A stretch of 64,000 bases of DNA from Aurantiacibacter spongiae (GCF_003815535.1 NZ_RPFZ01000001.1:1860001-1924000), one strand, 5' to 3'; positions 1 to 8,990 are shown, counted from the stretch's first letter. Numbers and translations are program-made. The notes: generated from the sequence alone by a model not told the origin.

Positions 1-2
1 GC

Positions 3-380
3 GCCCGGGGAGAGGGCATGGTGGAAAGGATGCTCGAGCAGACGGGATCGACCCTTCCGGTCGCCCAGCGCGAGATCTACGCCCGGTTGTTTCGCCACTC
101 CTCCCATGTCGACGCGTCGCTCGCCCTGATGGCGAACTGGGATCTGGATACGCTGGCGGCGGACCTGCCGGACCTGCCGGTGCCGCTCGATCTGGTGTTT
201 GCCGACAAGGATGCGATGGTGGCACCAGACGTCGCGCGCCGCGTCGCTGCGTTGGTTCACGGCAGCAGCATTACCAGGCTCGAAGGCGTGGGTCATCTGG
301 CGCACGAGGAAGCGCCGGAGCGAGTCGCCCGGGTGATCCGCCACCTCGCCGGTATCAGCGATCCCAGCCAGGGCGATTGA
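3..380 (+). CDS. bchO: BchO-like alpha/beta hydrolase, C-terminal part (5' end outside the window)
   Basis: The frame is open to the left edge, so only about the last 125 residues are present and the ATG at 18 is probably internal. The visible part is the C-terminal half of an alpha/beta hydrolase: a cap-like helix region, then the strand LPVPLDLVFADKD that carries the usual acidic residue, and the GVGHLAHEEAPE stretch that carries the catalytic histidine. BchO is a magnesium-chelatase-associated hydrolase of unproven chemistry, usually the last gene of a bchI-bchD-bchO block. Its position beside crtC at the edge of a photosynthesis cluster supports that name; without context it would be called a plain alpha/beta hydrolase. 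Its 3' end overlaps the 3' end of the convergent crtC by 26 bases. Confidence 0.75.
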   Translation, partial: ARGEGMVERMLEQTGSTLPVAQREIYARLFRHSSHVDASLALMANWDLDTLAADLPDLPVPLDLVFADKDAMVAPDVARRVAALVHGSSITRLEGVGHLAHEEAPERVARVIRHLAGISDPSQGD

Positions 381-1332
381 CGATCGGCCAGGGCACTCGC
401 GGTCTCGTGCGCCGCTGCGCGACGCGCGGCATGCGGTAGGGCAGCATGAACTGCACCGCGGAGGAGCGCAGTCGGTCGAGCGAGAGGCTTTCGTGCATGG
501 CTTCAACTTCCTCTCCGAACAGGCGCGTGGCGAGCTGTGTACGAGCGTAGAATGGGGTGTCTTCCAGCGTACGCACCACGCGCGGGCGGGCCCCGGAATC
601 GGCACGCGTGCGACGCGGCATCTGCCACAGAGTGCGGGGCAGGTCGGCGGCGGAGGGCAGTTCGATCTCGCTGACCTCGGCATCGGGATCGAATTGCACG
701 GCTAGGCTGGTCGGCGCGCCGTCGCGCGGATAAAGGTCGTAAAGCACGACCGTCCGCCCGTCGGCCAGCGTCGCCCGGCTCCAGTCCCATTCGGAAAAAC
801 CATTCTCGATCGGTTCGGCTCCGACATTCATGTCGCAGTAGCCGCTGCCCGACCATGATGTGAAAGGCTCCTTCAGTTCCACTTCCACCCGGGCGCAGGG
901 GGCCAGGGGCCACCAGAAGTGTCGTTCGCTGCGCCCGAGCGCAAGCGGCCGGTCGACGAGGGCCTCCGGCCACACCCGCACCGTGCCCGAGACGCGGCGC
1001 CGCAGCCAGGGCGTGCTCTCCGCGATGTCGATGACGAAATGATCCCCGGCCCAGCACATCGCGCTCGGCCCGATGGATAGCGATCGTTCGTCGCGCTCGA
1101 CGCATTCCTCCCCGCGTTCGGTCATGGTCCAGCGCGCTCCCGGCCCGTAGAGCGCGACGTTGAGCGCCGCGTGATCACACGGTTCCGCCCGGTATCCGCT
1201 AGCGTAGTAGGGCGAGAAAACGCTTCCCAGGAAGCAAATGATGGTCAGCCCGTGGCGCTTGTCCTGACTGAACGCGTCGACATACCACCAGGCATAGCCA
1301 CCCTGCGGAAGCGCGATGTCGAAGCGCGGTCC
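355..1332 (-). CDS. crtC: Carotenoid 1,2-hydratase (hydroxyneurosporene synthase) CrtC; start unresolved
   Basis: CrtC adds water to the end double bond of acyclic carotenoids (neurosporene, lycopene) in the spheroidene/spirilloxanthin pathways and acts at the membrane. The family hallmark GGYAWWYVDAFSQDKRHG lies at the start of the recognisable part (around 1270-1305), followed by FLGSVFSPYY and the internal GSGYCDMNVG motif. The recognisable protein of about 320 residues starts near 1323. The frame stays open up to an ATG at 1615-1617, but that would bury about 370 bases of crtC inside crtD and add about 95 residues of unrelated composition. Between 1323 and about 1410 I find no ATG, GTG or TTG in this frame, so the right-hand coordinate is only an approximate limit. 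It lies downstream of crtD and is probably co-transcribed with it. Confidence 0.82.
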   Translation of the reverse strand, partial: GPRFDIALPQGGYAWWYVDAFSQDKRHGLTIICFLGSVFSPYYASGYRAEPCDHAALNVALYGPGARWTMTERGEECVERDERSLSIGPSAMCWAGDHFVIDIAESTPWLRRRVSGTVRVWPEALVDRPLALGRSERHFWWPLAPCARVEVELKEPFTSWSGSGYCDMNVGAEPIENGFSEWDWSRATLADGRTVVLYDLYPRDGAPTSLAVQFDPDAEVSEIELPSAADLPRTLWQMPRRTRADSGARPRVVRTLEDTPFYARTQLATRLFGEEVEAMHESLSLDRLRSSAVQFMLPYRMPRVAQRRTRPRVPWPIVNRPGWDR

Positions 1333-2804
1333 TGCAGAACCGCACGCGCCGCCGTCTGGCCGGACAGCGCCGCCATGGGCAGGCCCGCCCCGGGGTGGAC
1401 GCTGCCACCCGCGCAGTAGAGGCCCGGTATCCGTGTGCGGGCGCCGGGCCTCAGGAACGAAGCCATCCACCCATGCGAAGCCCGGCCGTAGAGCGCCCCG
1501 CCGGTCGCAGGAAAACGGCGTGCGAAATCCGAAGGTGTCGATATCGAATGGGGCGCATTCGACGGGATGCTGAGGCCCGCCCGTTCCAGCGTGCGACAGG
1601 CTTTCGTCAGGCACCATTCGATCTCCTCTTGCGTCATGGGATGGGTGTCGCCGCGCGCGGGCGCATTGCAGACCAGCAGCGCACGCTCCGCCCCGTTCGG
1701 CGCGTCGCCGCCCGCCGCCCGATCCTGCAGACAGGCATAGACAGTGGGATCATCGGGCATCTCACCGCGCGCCAGGGCGGCGAACTCCGCCGCCTCATCG
1801 TTGGAGAAGAATACGTTGTGATGTCCGGCAGCGGCGAAGGAAAGCGGTGCGTCGAAGGCGATGGTGAAAGCCGAAAAGCTTCGCGCTCCCCCATAAAGGC
1901 GGCGGGTGCGCCGTGCGGTCGGCGCCCCGAGCCACCCGGCTTCGAGTGCCGCGTGATCGCCGTTGAAGACGCATTGACCTGTTCGAATTACGTCACCGTC
2001 GGCGGTCTCGATACCTCGAAGTTCGCCCCGCTCGACGAGAACGCGCGTAATCCGGCGATCGTAATGCAGCCGCGCGCCGAGATCTCTCGCGGCTGCCGCA
2101 AGACCTTCGGCCAAGGCGGTCATCCCGCCTTCGACCTGCCAGACGCCCCGCCGTTCCACTTCGGCGATCAGGGAAAGCGTAGCGGGCGTCGCGAAGGGAG
2201 AGCTGCCGGCATACGTGCTGTAGCGTCCGAAAAGCTGCCTCAGGCGGGGGTCGGCGAAATGCTGCGAAACCATGCGATGCAGCGATCGGTAGGGATCGAG
2301 CTTGAGGAAGCCCGGCAAACCCGAAACGCCGCCGCGCCACATCATCGCGAGCGGGTTTGCCGGCTTGTCCCCCCTCATGAAGTTCCTGTCGAGCGCCCGG
2401 AAGATCGTTGCGGAAGCGCGGGTGAAATCGCGAAAGCCCTGCTCGGCCGCAGGGCCGGCAAGGGCGCGGATCGCTGCGGCACTGGCTTCCGGATCGGCGT
2501 AGAGGGCAAGGCTCGACCCGTCCGGCCAGAAGTGATGGGCGAGAACGTCGGACCGACTGGTGCGGACGTAGTCGGCGAAGGCAAGCCCCGCCTCGTCGAA
2601 GATCCGCTCGAACACATCCAGCATGGTGAGGACGGTTGGGCCGGCATCCACAGGTCGTCCGGCGGGATAGGATGCGGAAACCTTCCCGCCCGGACCCGAA
2701 GCCATCTCGACTACCGCGACATCGAGCCCGCGGCCGGCGCATGCTATCGCCGTCGTCAGCCCGGCAATGCCGGCCCCGATAACGGCGAGTTCGCACTTGT
2801 CCAT
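1245..2804 (-). CDS. crtD: Hydroxyneurosporene/methoxyneurosporene desaturase CrtD
   Basis: CrtD is a phytoene-desaturase-type flavoprotein that introduces the C-3,4 double bond into hydroxylated or methoxylated acyclic carotenoids. The N terminus holds the FAD-binding dinucleotide fold VIGAGIAGLTTAIA (residues 8-21) followed by VVEMASGPGGKV; the C terminus holds the second family signature YCAGGSVHPGAGLPMAALSG. At 519 residues it is slightly longer than the roughly 490-510 usual for the family. The extra tail after about residue 495 runs out of frame over the beginning of crtC. The start ATG at 2804 lies beside candidate PpsR operators shared with the divergent crtF. Neighbours crtC and crtF give the complete CrtC-D-F tailoring set. 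CrtB and CrtI are not in the window. Confidence 0.92.
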   Translation of the reverse strand: MDKCELAVIGAGIAGLTTAIACAGRGLDVAVVEMASGPGGKVSASYPAGRPVDAGPTVLTMLDVFERIFDEAGLAFADYVRTSRSDVLAHHFWPDGSSLALYADPEASAAAIRALAGPAAEQGFRDFTRASATIFRALDRNFMRGDKPANPLAMMWRGGVSGLPGFLKLDPYRSLHRMVSQHFADPRLRQLFGRYSTYAGSSPFATPATLSLIAEVERRGVWQVEGGMTALAEGLAAAARDLGARLHYDRRITRVLVERGELRGIETADGDVIRTGQCVFNGDHAALEAGWLGAPTARRTRRLYGGARSFSAFTIAFDAPLSFAAAGHHNVFFSNDEAAEFAALARGEMPDDPTVYACLQDRAAGGDAPNGAERALLVCNAPARGDTHPMTQEEIEWCLTKACRTLERAGLSIPSNAPHSISTPSDFARRFPATGGALYGRASHGWMASFLRPGARTRIPGLYCAGGSVHPGAGLPMAALSGQTAARAVLQDRASTSRFRRVAMPGGMSTRSVRTSATG

Positions 2805-2850
2805 TTGATTAGACTATCACGCGAAGCCTGGATGTCCATTGCAATTGACA
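2798..2850. promoter_or_regulatory. Paired PpsR/CrtJ-type operator in the crtD-crtF divergent promoter
   Basis: A full match to the PpsR consensus TGT-N12-ACA lies at 2833-2850 (TGTCCATTGCAATTGACA), and a one-mismatch copy (TGT-N12-ACT) lies at 2798-2815, overlapping the crtD start. The centres are 35 bases apart. PpsR is known to bind two neighbouring palindromes cooperatively. The placement between divergent carotenoid genes, with ppsR in the same window, makes repression by PpsR likely. This is a sequence match only. Confidence 0.65.
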
Positions 2851-2868
2851 GCGGGGCATGATGGAACG

Positions 2869-3936
2869 GTGTTGGTGTCGAAACTTTCAGCCCGACTACG
2901 CTATCGCTTTCTCGGATCGGCCGCGAAGCGCCGCCTGTGGGAGCGACTGCCGTTCGGTTCGCGAATCGCCGCCCATCACCGAGAGGCGTTGTTCGACATC
3001 GTCGCAGGTGCCGCGCGCCAGCAGGCCCTTCTCGCGGGATTGCGGGCCGGCATCTTCGATGCCTTGGCCGGGCAGCCGCGCAACGCCGCAGAGGTGGAGC
3101 GCGCTACCGGGCTCAATACTGCGGTCACGGCACGCCTGCTTTCCTGGCTGGTCGCGACCGGACTGATCGAGCGTCTGTCAGACGATACGTTTGCCCTGAC
3201 CGTGGAGGGCCTGGTCGTGGCCGACGATGATGGTGTCAGGGCGATGATCGAGCACGGCGACCTGCTCTACGCCGACATGCGCGACCCACTGGCGCTGATT
3301 GCTGGCGACGAAGTCGGGCTTGTTGCGAAATACTGGCCTTATCGGGGAGATGCGGGACTGCCCGGCGACTACGGCGAACTCATGCGAAGATCGCTGCCGT
3401 TCACGCTCGAGCCGATCTTGCGAGCCGTCGATTTCTCCCGTTTGCGGCATTGCTGCGAAATCGGGGGCGGCAACGGCGCCCTGGCGATCGCGCTCGCCCG
3501 CCGCCACCCGCGTCTGGATATTACCCTTGTCGAGTTGCCCGATGTTCTTCCCTTCGCGAGAGCTGCTATCGCGCAAGCGGGCCTCGATGGTCGTCTTTCC
3601 GCGTGCACCATTTCCGACGCGGCGCGGGGCACATTCGATTGTGTCATGGCATCCCGGCTCCTCCACGATCTCGACGATGATGCCGCGATCGCGCTCCTGG
3701 CCCGGGGCAGGGAACTCGCGGCACCCCGAGCGAGCCTGGTGATTGCCGAGCCGCTCGCGAAGGAGGGGCGCGACACCCAGACCGCGTACTTTACCGCCTA
3801 TTTCGCCGCGATGGGATCGGGGCGATTGCGCCGTCCAGATGAAATCATGGCATTGTGCAAAGCAGCCGGATGGAAAGACGAGAAACCGCGCTGGCTCCAC
3901 TATCCATCGTGTTCTGTCCTGAAAACTGGACATTGA
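2869..3936 (+). CDS. crtF: Demethylspheroidene/hydroxyspheroidene O-methyltransferase CrtF
   Basis: CrtF transfers methyl from S-adenosylmethionine to the C-1 hydroxyl of acyclic carotenoids made by CrtC/CrtD. The protein has the N-terminal winged-helix dimerisation region of acetylserotonin O-methyltransferase-type enzymes (GLRAGIFDALAGQPRNAAEV) and a Rossmann SAM site CCEIGGGNGALAIALARRHP near residues 195-214. VMASRLLHDLDDD and the ARASLVIAEPL strand follow. The frame can be opened at a TTG at 2839, but that codon falls inside the PpsR palindrome. GTG at 2869 or 2875 is more sensible; none has a strong Shine-Dalgarno sequence. The stop at 3934-3936 lies just before the bchC promoter region. 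Confidence 0.9.
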   Translation: MLVSKLSARLRYRFLGSAAKRRLWERLPFGSRIAAHHREALFDIVAGAARQQALLAGLRAGIFDALAGQPRNAAEVERATGLNTAVTARLLSWLVATGLIERLSDDTFALTVEGLVVADDDGVRAMIEHGDLLYADMRDPLALIAGDEVGLVAKYWPYRGDAGLPGDYGELMRRSLPFTLEPILRAVDFSRLRHCCEIGGGNGALAIALARRHPRLDITLVELPDVLPFARAAIAQAGLDGRLSACTISDAARGTFDCVMASRLLHDLDDDAAIALLARGRELAAPRASLVIAEPLAKEGRDTQTAYFTAYFAAMGSGRLRRPDEIMALCKAAGWKDEKPRWLHYPSCSVLKTGH

Positions 3937-3940
3937 CGAC

Positions 3941-3958
3941 TGTCAGATAGGTTTGACA
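3941..3958. promoter_or_regulatory. PpsR/CrtJ operator upstream of bchC
   Basis: TGTCAGATAGGTTTGACA is a perfect TGT-N12-ACA palindrome of the PpsR/CrtJ type, 54 bases before the bchC ATG. Its right half contains TTGACA (3953-3958), which could also serve as a -35 hexamer, so repressor and polymerase would compete. No convincing -10 hexamer at 16-18 bases spacing was found. The site would control crtF-independent expression of bchCXYZ-puf. Confidence 0.75.
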
Positions 3959-4011
3959 ATTCGCTTTTATAGTGGCAACTGGCTACCTCGAACCACCGCC
4001 AGGAGGATCCG

Positions 4012-4950
4012 ATGGACGCCATTGCCGCAGTTCTGGAACGGCCAGGCCGGATCGTCACACGGACCCTGCAGCTTCGCGAACCCAAAGATGGCGATCTGCT
4101 GGTGGAGATCGACTATGCCGGCATTTCCGCCGGTACCGAGAAACTGCTTTGGGACGGGGCGATGCCCGCCTTTCCCGGTTTCGGCTATCCACTGGTGCCG
4201 GGTTACGAATCGGTCGGACGCGTCGTCGATGCCCGTGGCTCCTCCTCTTTTACCGAAAATGACAAGGTCTTCGTCCCCGGCGCCCATGCCTTTACTGACG
4301 CGCGGAGCTTCTTCGGTGCGAACGCCCGGCATCTGTTCGTCCCCGAAGATCGACTGGTGCGCAACGACATTCTGGGTGACGAACGCGGCGTGCTGCTGGC
4401 GTTGGCTGCTACGGCGCATCATGCGCTGGGCGCCGACGGCGCGCGGGCACCGGACCTGATCATCGGGCACGGAACTCTCGGTCGCCTGCTTGCCCGCATA
4501 GCGGTGGCGCGCGGAATGACGCCGCCGCGGGTCTGGGAAATCGATGCCGGTCGCCGCGAGGGAAGCCATGATTATCCCGTCATCGCGCCTCACGAGGATG
4601 AAGGGGCGACCTACCGCGCGATCTACGACTGTACCGGCGATGCAACGCTCGTGCCCGGCCTCATCGATCGGCTTGAGAAGGGCGGCGAACTCGTGCTGGC
4701 CGGATTCTACAGCGGCACGATCGCGTTTCCCTTCGCGCCCGCGTTCATGCGCGAGGCGCGGCTGCGGATCGCCGCCGAATGGTCTGCGCCCGACATGGCT
4801 GCCGTGCGGCGACTGCTGGCCGATGGGCGTCTTGCCTTCGACGGGCTCGTCACTCACCGGCGCTCCGCCTGCGAGATGTCCGACGCCTACCCCCAGGCCT
4901 TTACCGATCCCGCATGCCGCAAGATCGTTCTCGATTGGAGCGATTGCTGA
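4012..4950 (+). CDS. bchC: 3-hydroxyethyl bacteriochlorophyllide a dehydrogenase BchC
   Basis: BchC oxidises the 3-(1-hydroxyethyl) group of bacteriochlorophyllide a to the 3-acetyl group using NAD. The 312-residue protein has a GroES-like N-terminal domain of the medium-chain dehydrogenase type (GISAGTEKLLWDG near residues 40-52, then PLVPGYESVGRVV), a Rossmann part (IIGHGTLGRLLARIAVARG) and the ELVLAGFYSGTIAFPFAPAF stretch typical of BchC. The ATG at 4012 follows an AGGAGG at 4000-4005. The stop codon overlaps the bchX ATG by one base. The upstream region carries a perfect PpsR palindrome. Confidence 0.95.
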   Translation: MDAIAAVLERPGRIVTRTLQLREPKDGDLLVEIDYAGISAGTEKLLWDGAMPAFPGFGYPLVPGYESVGRVVDARGSSSFTENDKVFVPGAHAFTDARSFFGANARHLFVPEDRLVRNDILGDERGVLLALAATAHHALGADGARAPDLIIGHGTLGRLLARIAVARGMTPPRVWEIDAGRREGSHDYPVIAPHEDEGATYRAIYDCTGDATLVPGLIDRLEKGGELVLAGFYSGTIAFPFAPAFMREARLRIAAEWSAPDMAAVRRLLADGRLAFDGLVTHRRSACEMSDAYPQAFTDPACRKIVLDWSDC

Positions 4951-5933
4951 TGCTCGATACCCCCGCCCGTTCCCGCGATACGCTGGACTTCGACAAGGAC
5001 ACTTCCGCCACCCCGGCCACGAAGGAAACGCAGATCATCGCGATCTACGGCAAGGGCGGTATCGGCAAGAGCTTTACCCTGTCGAACCTCAGCTACATGA
5101 TGGCTCAGCAGGGCAAGCGCGTGCTGTTGCTGGGCTGCGATCCGAAAAGCGACACCACCAGCCTGCTGTTCGGCGGCAAGGCATGTCCGACCATCATCGA
5201 AACCTCGAGCCAGAAGAAGGCGGCCGGTGACGAAGTTCGCATCGAGGACGTCTGCTTCAAGCGCGACGGCGTCTTTGCGATGGAGCTGGGCGGTCCGGAA
5301 GTGGGGCGGGGCTGCGGCGGGCGCGGTATCATCCATGGGTTCGAAACGCTCGAGAAGCTGGGCTTTCACGACTGGGGCTTCGACTACGTGCTGCTCGATT
5401 TTCTCGGCGACGTGGTGTGCGGCGGCTTCGGCCTGCCGATCGCGCGCGACCTTTGCCAGAAGGTGATCGTCGTCGGATCGAACGACCTGCAATCGCTCTA
5501 TGTCGCCAACAACGTCTGCTCTGCGGTCGACTATTTTTCCAAGCTCGGCGGCAATGTCGGGGTGGCCGGCATGGTGGTGAACAAGGACGATGGTACCGGC
5601 GAGGCCGCAGCTTTTGCCGAAGCGGCGGGCATCCCGGTGCTGGCTGCCATACCGGCCGATGAGGATATTCGCCGCAAGAGCGCGAATTACCAGATCATCG
5701 GCAAGCCCGGCACGCGCTGGGCGCCGCTGTTCGAACAGCTTTCCGAAAACGTGGCAACCGCGCCGCCTGTCGCCCCCACTCCGCTCGATCAGGACGGTCT
5801 GCTGGGTCTTTTCAGTCCGGATGATACCGGCGGCAACGTGACTCTCGTCCCGGCTTCGCAGGAGGACATGCACGGACGCCCTGTTCCGGCCAAGTCGTCG
5901 CTCGAGGTCGTCTACGAGGCCTTGCTGGCATGA
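4950..5933 (+). CDS. bchX: Chlorophyllide a reductase iron protein BchX
   Basis: BchX is the ATP-dependent [4Fe-4S] electron donor of chlorophyllide a oxidoreductase, which reduces ring B to give the bacteriochlorin; it resembles nitrogenase NifH. The 327-residue protein has the P-loop YGKGGIGKS (residues 33-41), LGCDPKSDT (61-69) and the two cluster cysteines in RGCGGRGI (C122) and DVVCGGFG (C157). The start is the ATG at 4950, overlapping the bchC stop; the frame is open further upstream but that part is a shadow of bchC. The neighbours bchY and bchZ encode the catalytic NB-like partners. Confidence 0.97.
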   Translation: MLDTPARSRDTLDFDKDTSATPATKETQIIAIYGKGGIGKSFTLSNLSYMMAQQGKRVLLLGCDPKSDTTSLLFGGKACPTIIETSSQKKAAGDEVRIEDVCFKRDGVFAMELGGPEVGRGCGGRGIIHGFETLEKLGFHDWGFDYVLLDFLGDVVCGGFGLPIARDLCQKVIVVGSNDLQSLYVANNVCSAVDYFSKLGGNVGVAGMVVNKDDGTGEAAAFAEAAGIPVLAAIPADEDIRRKSANYQIIGKPGTRWAPLFEQLSENVATAPPVAPTPLDQDGLLGLFSPDDTGGNVTLVPASQEDMHGRPVPAKSSLEVVYEALLA

Positions 5934-7336
5934 GCGAAAATGCGTCTCCCGATACTCTCGCTCCGCCCGCTGAGACGAGCTGCCACGGTGACAGCCGGAC
6001 GATCCGCGAAAATGCCGCCGCGCAGGGGTCCGGCGCGGTGCTCGAAAAACTGACCGCGGACTATCCGCTCGGTCCGCACGATCAGCCGCAAAGCATGTGC
6101 CCCGCCTTCGGCAGCCTGCGCGTGGGACTTCGCATGAAGCGCACCGCGACCATCCTTTCGGGTTCGGCCTGCTGCGTATACGGTCTGACCCTCACCAGCC
6201 ATTTCTACGGTGCCCGGCGCAGCGTCGGGTACGTCCCGTTCAATTCCGAAACCCTCGTCACGGGCAAGTTGTTCGAGGACATCCGCGACGCTGTTCACGA
6301 CATGGCCGACCCCGACCGGTACGACGCCATCGTCGTCACCAATCTGTGTGTCCCCACGGCAAGCGGCGTTCCGTTGCGCCTCCTGCCCAAGCAGATCAAC
6401 GGGGTGCGGATAGTCGGCATCGACGTCCCGGGCTTCGGCGTACCCACCCACGCGGAAGCGAAGGACGTGCTCGCAGCCGCAATGCTTTCCTACGCGCGGG
6501 AGGAGGTGGCCGCAGGACCGGTCATGCCGCTGCCCGACGGGCCCGGCGACCTGCCAACCGTCACCATACTGGGCGAGGTCTTCCCCGCCGATCCGATGAT
6601 AATCGGACGGATGCTCGAACCGATGGGTCTGGCGGCCGGGCCGGCGGTTCCCACCCGCGAATGGCGCGAACTCTATGCCGCGCTCGATTGCGCGGCCGTT
6701 GCGGCGGTTCATCCCTTCTACACGGCCAGCGTGCGCGAGTTCGAGGCGGCGGGCCGCGCCGTCGTCGGCTCCGCCCCGGTGGGGGCAGAGGGTACGCATG
6801 CCTGGCTGGGTGCCATCGGAGAGCAGTGCGGCGTCCCGCAGGACAGGATCGCCGGGGCGCAGAACGCCATGCGCGGCGCAATCGGCGCGGCACTGGCGCA
6901 AAACCGGATCGAGGGGCGGATCACCTTATCGGGCTACGAAGGATCCGAGCTTATCGTGGCCCGTCTGCTCGTGGAGGCCGGAGCGGACCTGCGATATGTC
7001 GGCACCGCGTGCCCGAAGACCTGCTGGAGCGCCGAGGATGCCGACTGGTTGGCTCAGCACGGCGTCGAGATTCGCTATCGCGCGAGCCTGGAGCAGGATC
7101 TCGCCGCTTTCGAAGCGTTCGAACCCGATCTTGCCATTGGCACCACCCCGGTCGTGCAGCACGCGAAAGAACGGGGCACGCCGGCGCTCTATTTCACGAA
7201 TCTCATTTCCGGTCGTCCCCTTATGGGGCCGGCCGGCCCGGCGGGGGTCGTGCAGACGATCAACGCGGCGATCCGCGGCAAGTCGAGGATGGACGCCATG
7301 CGCAGCTTCTTCGCGCCGGTCGAGGAGATCGCCTGA
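5930..7336 (+). CDS. bchY: Chlorophyllide a reductase subunit BchY
   Basis: BchY pairs with BchZ in the NifDK-like catalytic component of chlorophyllide a reductase. The 468-residue product carries cysteines expected to hold the NB-type cluster in [15 protein letters not shown] and [11 protein letters not shown], and conserved stretches [20 protein letters not shown] and [15 protein letters not shown] overlaps the bchX stop by four bases (ATGA), a pattern of translational coupling that repeats through the operon. Length and order bchC-X-Y-Z agree with purple bacteria. Confidence 0.97.
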   Translation: MSENASPDTLAPPAETSCHGDSRTIRENAAAQGSGAVLEKLTADYPLGPHDQPQSMCPAFGSLRVGLRMKRTATILSGSACCVYGLTLTSHFYGARRSVGYVPFNSETLVTGKLFEDIRDAVHDMADPDRYDAIVVTNLCVPTASGVPLRLLPKQINGVRIVGIDVPGFGVPTHAEAKDVLAAAMLSYAREEVAAGPVMPLPDGPGDLPTVTILGEVFPADPMIIGRMLEPMGLAAGPAVPTREWRELYAALDCAAVAAVHPFYTASVREFEAAGRAVVGSAPVGAEGTHAWLGAIGEQCGVPQDRIAGAQNAMRGAIGAALAQNRIEGRITLSGYEGSELIVARLLVEAGADLRYVGTACPKTCWSAEDADWLAQHGVEIRYRASLEQDLAAFEAFEPDLAIGTTPVVQHAKERGTPALYFTNLISGRPLMGPAGPAGVVQTINAAIRGKSRMDAMRSFFAPVEEIA

Positions 7337-8769
7337 TGCTGGTGCAGGATCATGACCGGGCAGGTGGCTACTGGGGGGCGGTCTATGCTTTCTGCGCCCT
7401 GGAAGGCTTGCAGGTTGTGATCGACGGGCCCGTGGGCTGCGAGAATCTGCCCGTGACGAGTGTCCTGCATTATACCGACGCCCTGCCTCCGCACGCATTG
7501 CCGATCCGCGTGACCGGCCTGTCGGAAGAGGAACTCGGCAAGAACGGGACGGAAAAGGCGCTGGAAAGGGCGGGCGCGACGCTCGATACCTCTCGGCCTG
7601 CCGTCGTCGTGACCGGCTCGATCGCCGAGATGATCGGCGGCGGCCTGGTGCCGGAGGACTCGCACGTCAAGCGGTTCCTACCCCGCACGATCGACGAGGA
7701 CCAGTGGCAGGCCGCCGACCGCTCGCTCCTGTGGCTGTGGACGCAGTTCGGCGGGAAGGTGCGCCCCCGCAAGCGCAAGGACGGCGAGAAGCCCCGGGTC
7801 AACATCATCGGACCGGCCTATGGCATGTTCAACACGCCATCGGATCTCGCCGAAGTCCGGCGCCTTGTGGAAGGACTCGGGGCCGAGGTGAACCTTGCCT
7901 TCCCGCTCGGCAGTGCGCTTGGCGACGTGAAGAAGCTCAACGATGCGGATGCCAACATCTGCCTCTATCGCGAGTACGGCGCAATGCTGTGCGATGCGCT
8001 CGAGCGTCCGTGGTTCCATGCGCCGGTCGGGCTTGAATCGACCACGAAGTTCCTCACGGCTCTCGGACACGAACTGGGTCTCGACGCGGAGCCGTTCATC
8101 ACGCGCGAGAAGGCCACCACGCTCGCCCCGATCTGGGATCTGTGGCGTTCGGTCACGCAGGACTTCTTCGCGACAGCGGATTTCGCCGTGGTGGCGAACG
8201 ATACGCATACCCGCGGTCTTGCGAATTTCCTCGAGAACGAGCTCGGCATGCCGTGTGCCTTCGCCATTTCGCGCAAACCCGGCGTGAAGCCGGACAACGA
8301 TCTTGTCCGCGCAAGACTGACCGAACATCAGCCCGCGATCATGTTCGGGTCGATCAACGAACGCATCTATCTCGCCGAATGCGATGCGCGCACCGCCTTC
8401 GTCCCGGCGAGTTTTCCCGGGGCCATCATCTGCCGCCATACCGGTACTCCGATGATGGGATATTCGGGTGCCGTCTGGGTGGTCCAGGAAGTGTGCAACG
8501 CCCTGTTCGACACACTGTTCGAGATCATCCCGCTCGCATCCCGGCTGGACGCAGCACCGGCTACGCCGGCCGCGAAATCCGGCCCCTTCCACTGGAGCCC
8601 CGAAGCGCAGGAGATGTTCGACCGGGCGGTTTCCCGCGCGCCGCTTCTCGCCCGCATTTCGGCGGCGAAGGCGCTGCGCGACGCAGCCGAAGCCGAAGCC
8701 CGGACGCGCAACAGCCAGCACATCGACATTGCGACCCTGAACGCAGCAACTGGAGGAGATGCCCGATGA
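7336..8769 (+). CDS. bchZ: Chlorophyllide a reductase subunit BchZ
   Basis: This is the second NifDK-like subunit of chlorophyllide a oxidoreductase, 477 residues from the ATG at 7336. The N-terminal motif [20 protein letters not shown] contains the cluster cysteine and the family-specific [41 protein letters not shown] and [20 protein letters not shown] stretches follow. The frame is open far upstream of 7336, but that part overlaps bchY and has no homology. The stop overlaps the next ORF (PufQ-like) by four bases. Confidence 0.97.
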   Translation: MLVQDHDRAGGYWGAVYAFCALEGLQVVIDGPVGCENLPVTSVLHYTDALPPHALPIRVTGLSEEELGKNGTEKALERAGATLDTSRPAVVVTGSIAEMIGGGLVPEDSHVKRFLPRTIDEDQWQAADRSLLWLWTQFGGKVRPRKRKDGEKPRVNIIGPAYGMFNTPSDLAEVRRLVEGLGAEVNLAFPLGSALGDVKKLNDADANICLYREYGAMLCDALERPWFHAPVGLESTTKFLTALGHELGLDAEPFITREKATTLAPIWDLWRSVTQDFFATADFAVVANDTHTRGLANFLENELGMPCAFAISRKPGVKPDNDLVRARLTEHQPAIMFGSINERIYLAECDARTAFVPASFPGAIICRHTGTPMMGYSGAVWVVQEVCNALFDTLFEIIPLASRLDAAPATPAAKSGPFHWSPEAQEMFDRAVSRAPLLARISAAKALRDAAEAEARTRNSQHIDIATLNAATGGDAR

Positions 8770-8990
8770 CCTCGCGAAACCGACACGGCACGCAGCCCGC
8801 ATGGGTGCGAAAGGGCGCCGAAAGGCACGACCTGACCGTCAGCTTCGTCACGACGCTGCTGTTCCCGGTCTGCTTCGTCGGCGCGCTGTCCGATCGGGGC
8901 GCACGCGGCACCACTTCCCGAGGAGTGTGGACCGATGCGCTGTCCCGGGCGCGTTCGAATGCCTCGATGATAACCCAACTGCCCGGATAG
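8766..8990 (+). CDS. pufQ: Small single-span membrane protein, PufQ-like
   Basis: A 74-residue ORF begins at an ATG overlapping the bchZ stop (ATGA). It has a basic N terminus ([18 protein letters not shown]), one hydrophobic segment of about 20 residues ([19 protein letters not shown]) and a polar C terminus ending [17 protein letters not shown]. Size, topology, the W-A-A spacing after the membrane span and the place between bchZ and pufB all match PufQ, a pigment-delivery/assembly factor for bacteriochlorophyll. Primary sequence similarity is only modest, so the name is an inference from context. No predicted competing gene covers this stretch. Confidence 0.6.
   Translation: MTSRNRHGTQPAWVRKGAERHDLTVSFVTTLLFPVCFVGALSDRGARGTTSRGVWTDALSRARSNASMITQLPG

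Noticed and set aside
2839-2868. TTG start of crtF at 2839
   Set aside because: The codon lies inside the perfect PpsR palindrome and adds residues without homology; GTG at 2869 or 2875 is more likely.
3968-3973. TATAGT as a -10 element for bchC
   Set aside because: Only nine bases from TTGACA at 3953-3958, too short for a sigma-70 promoter; no suitable -35 at 17 bases.
4779-4949. Possible N-terminal extension of BchX upstream of 4950
   Set aside because: It overlaps bchC in another frame, has composition of a shadow frame, and the ATG at 4950 overlaps the bchC stop in the standard coupled manner.
6097-7335. Open frame of more than 400 codons in front of bchZ
   Set aside because: High G+C shadow of bchY in another frame: Arg/Gly/His-rich, no homology; bchZ begins at 7336.
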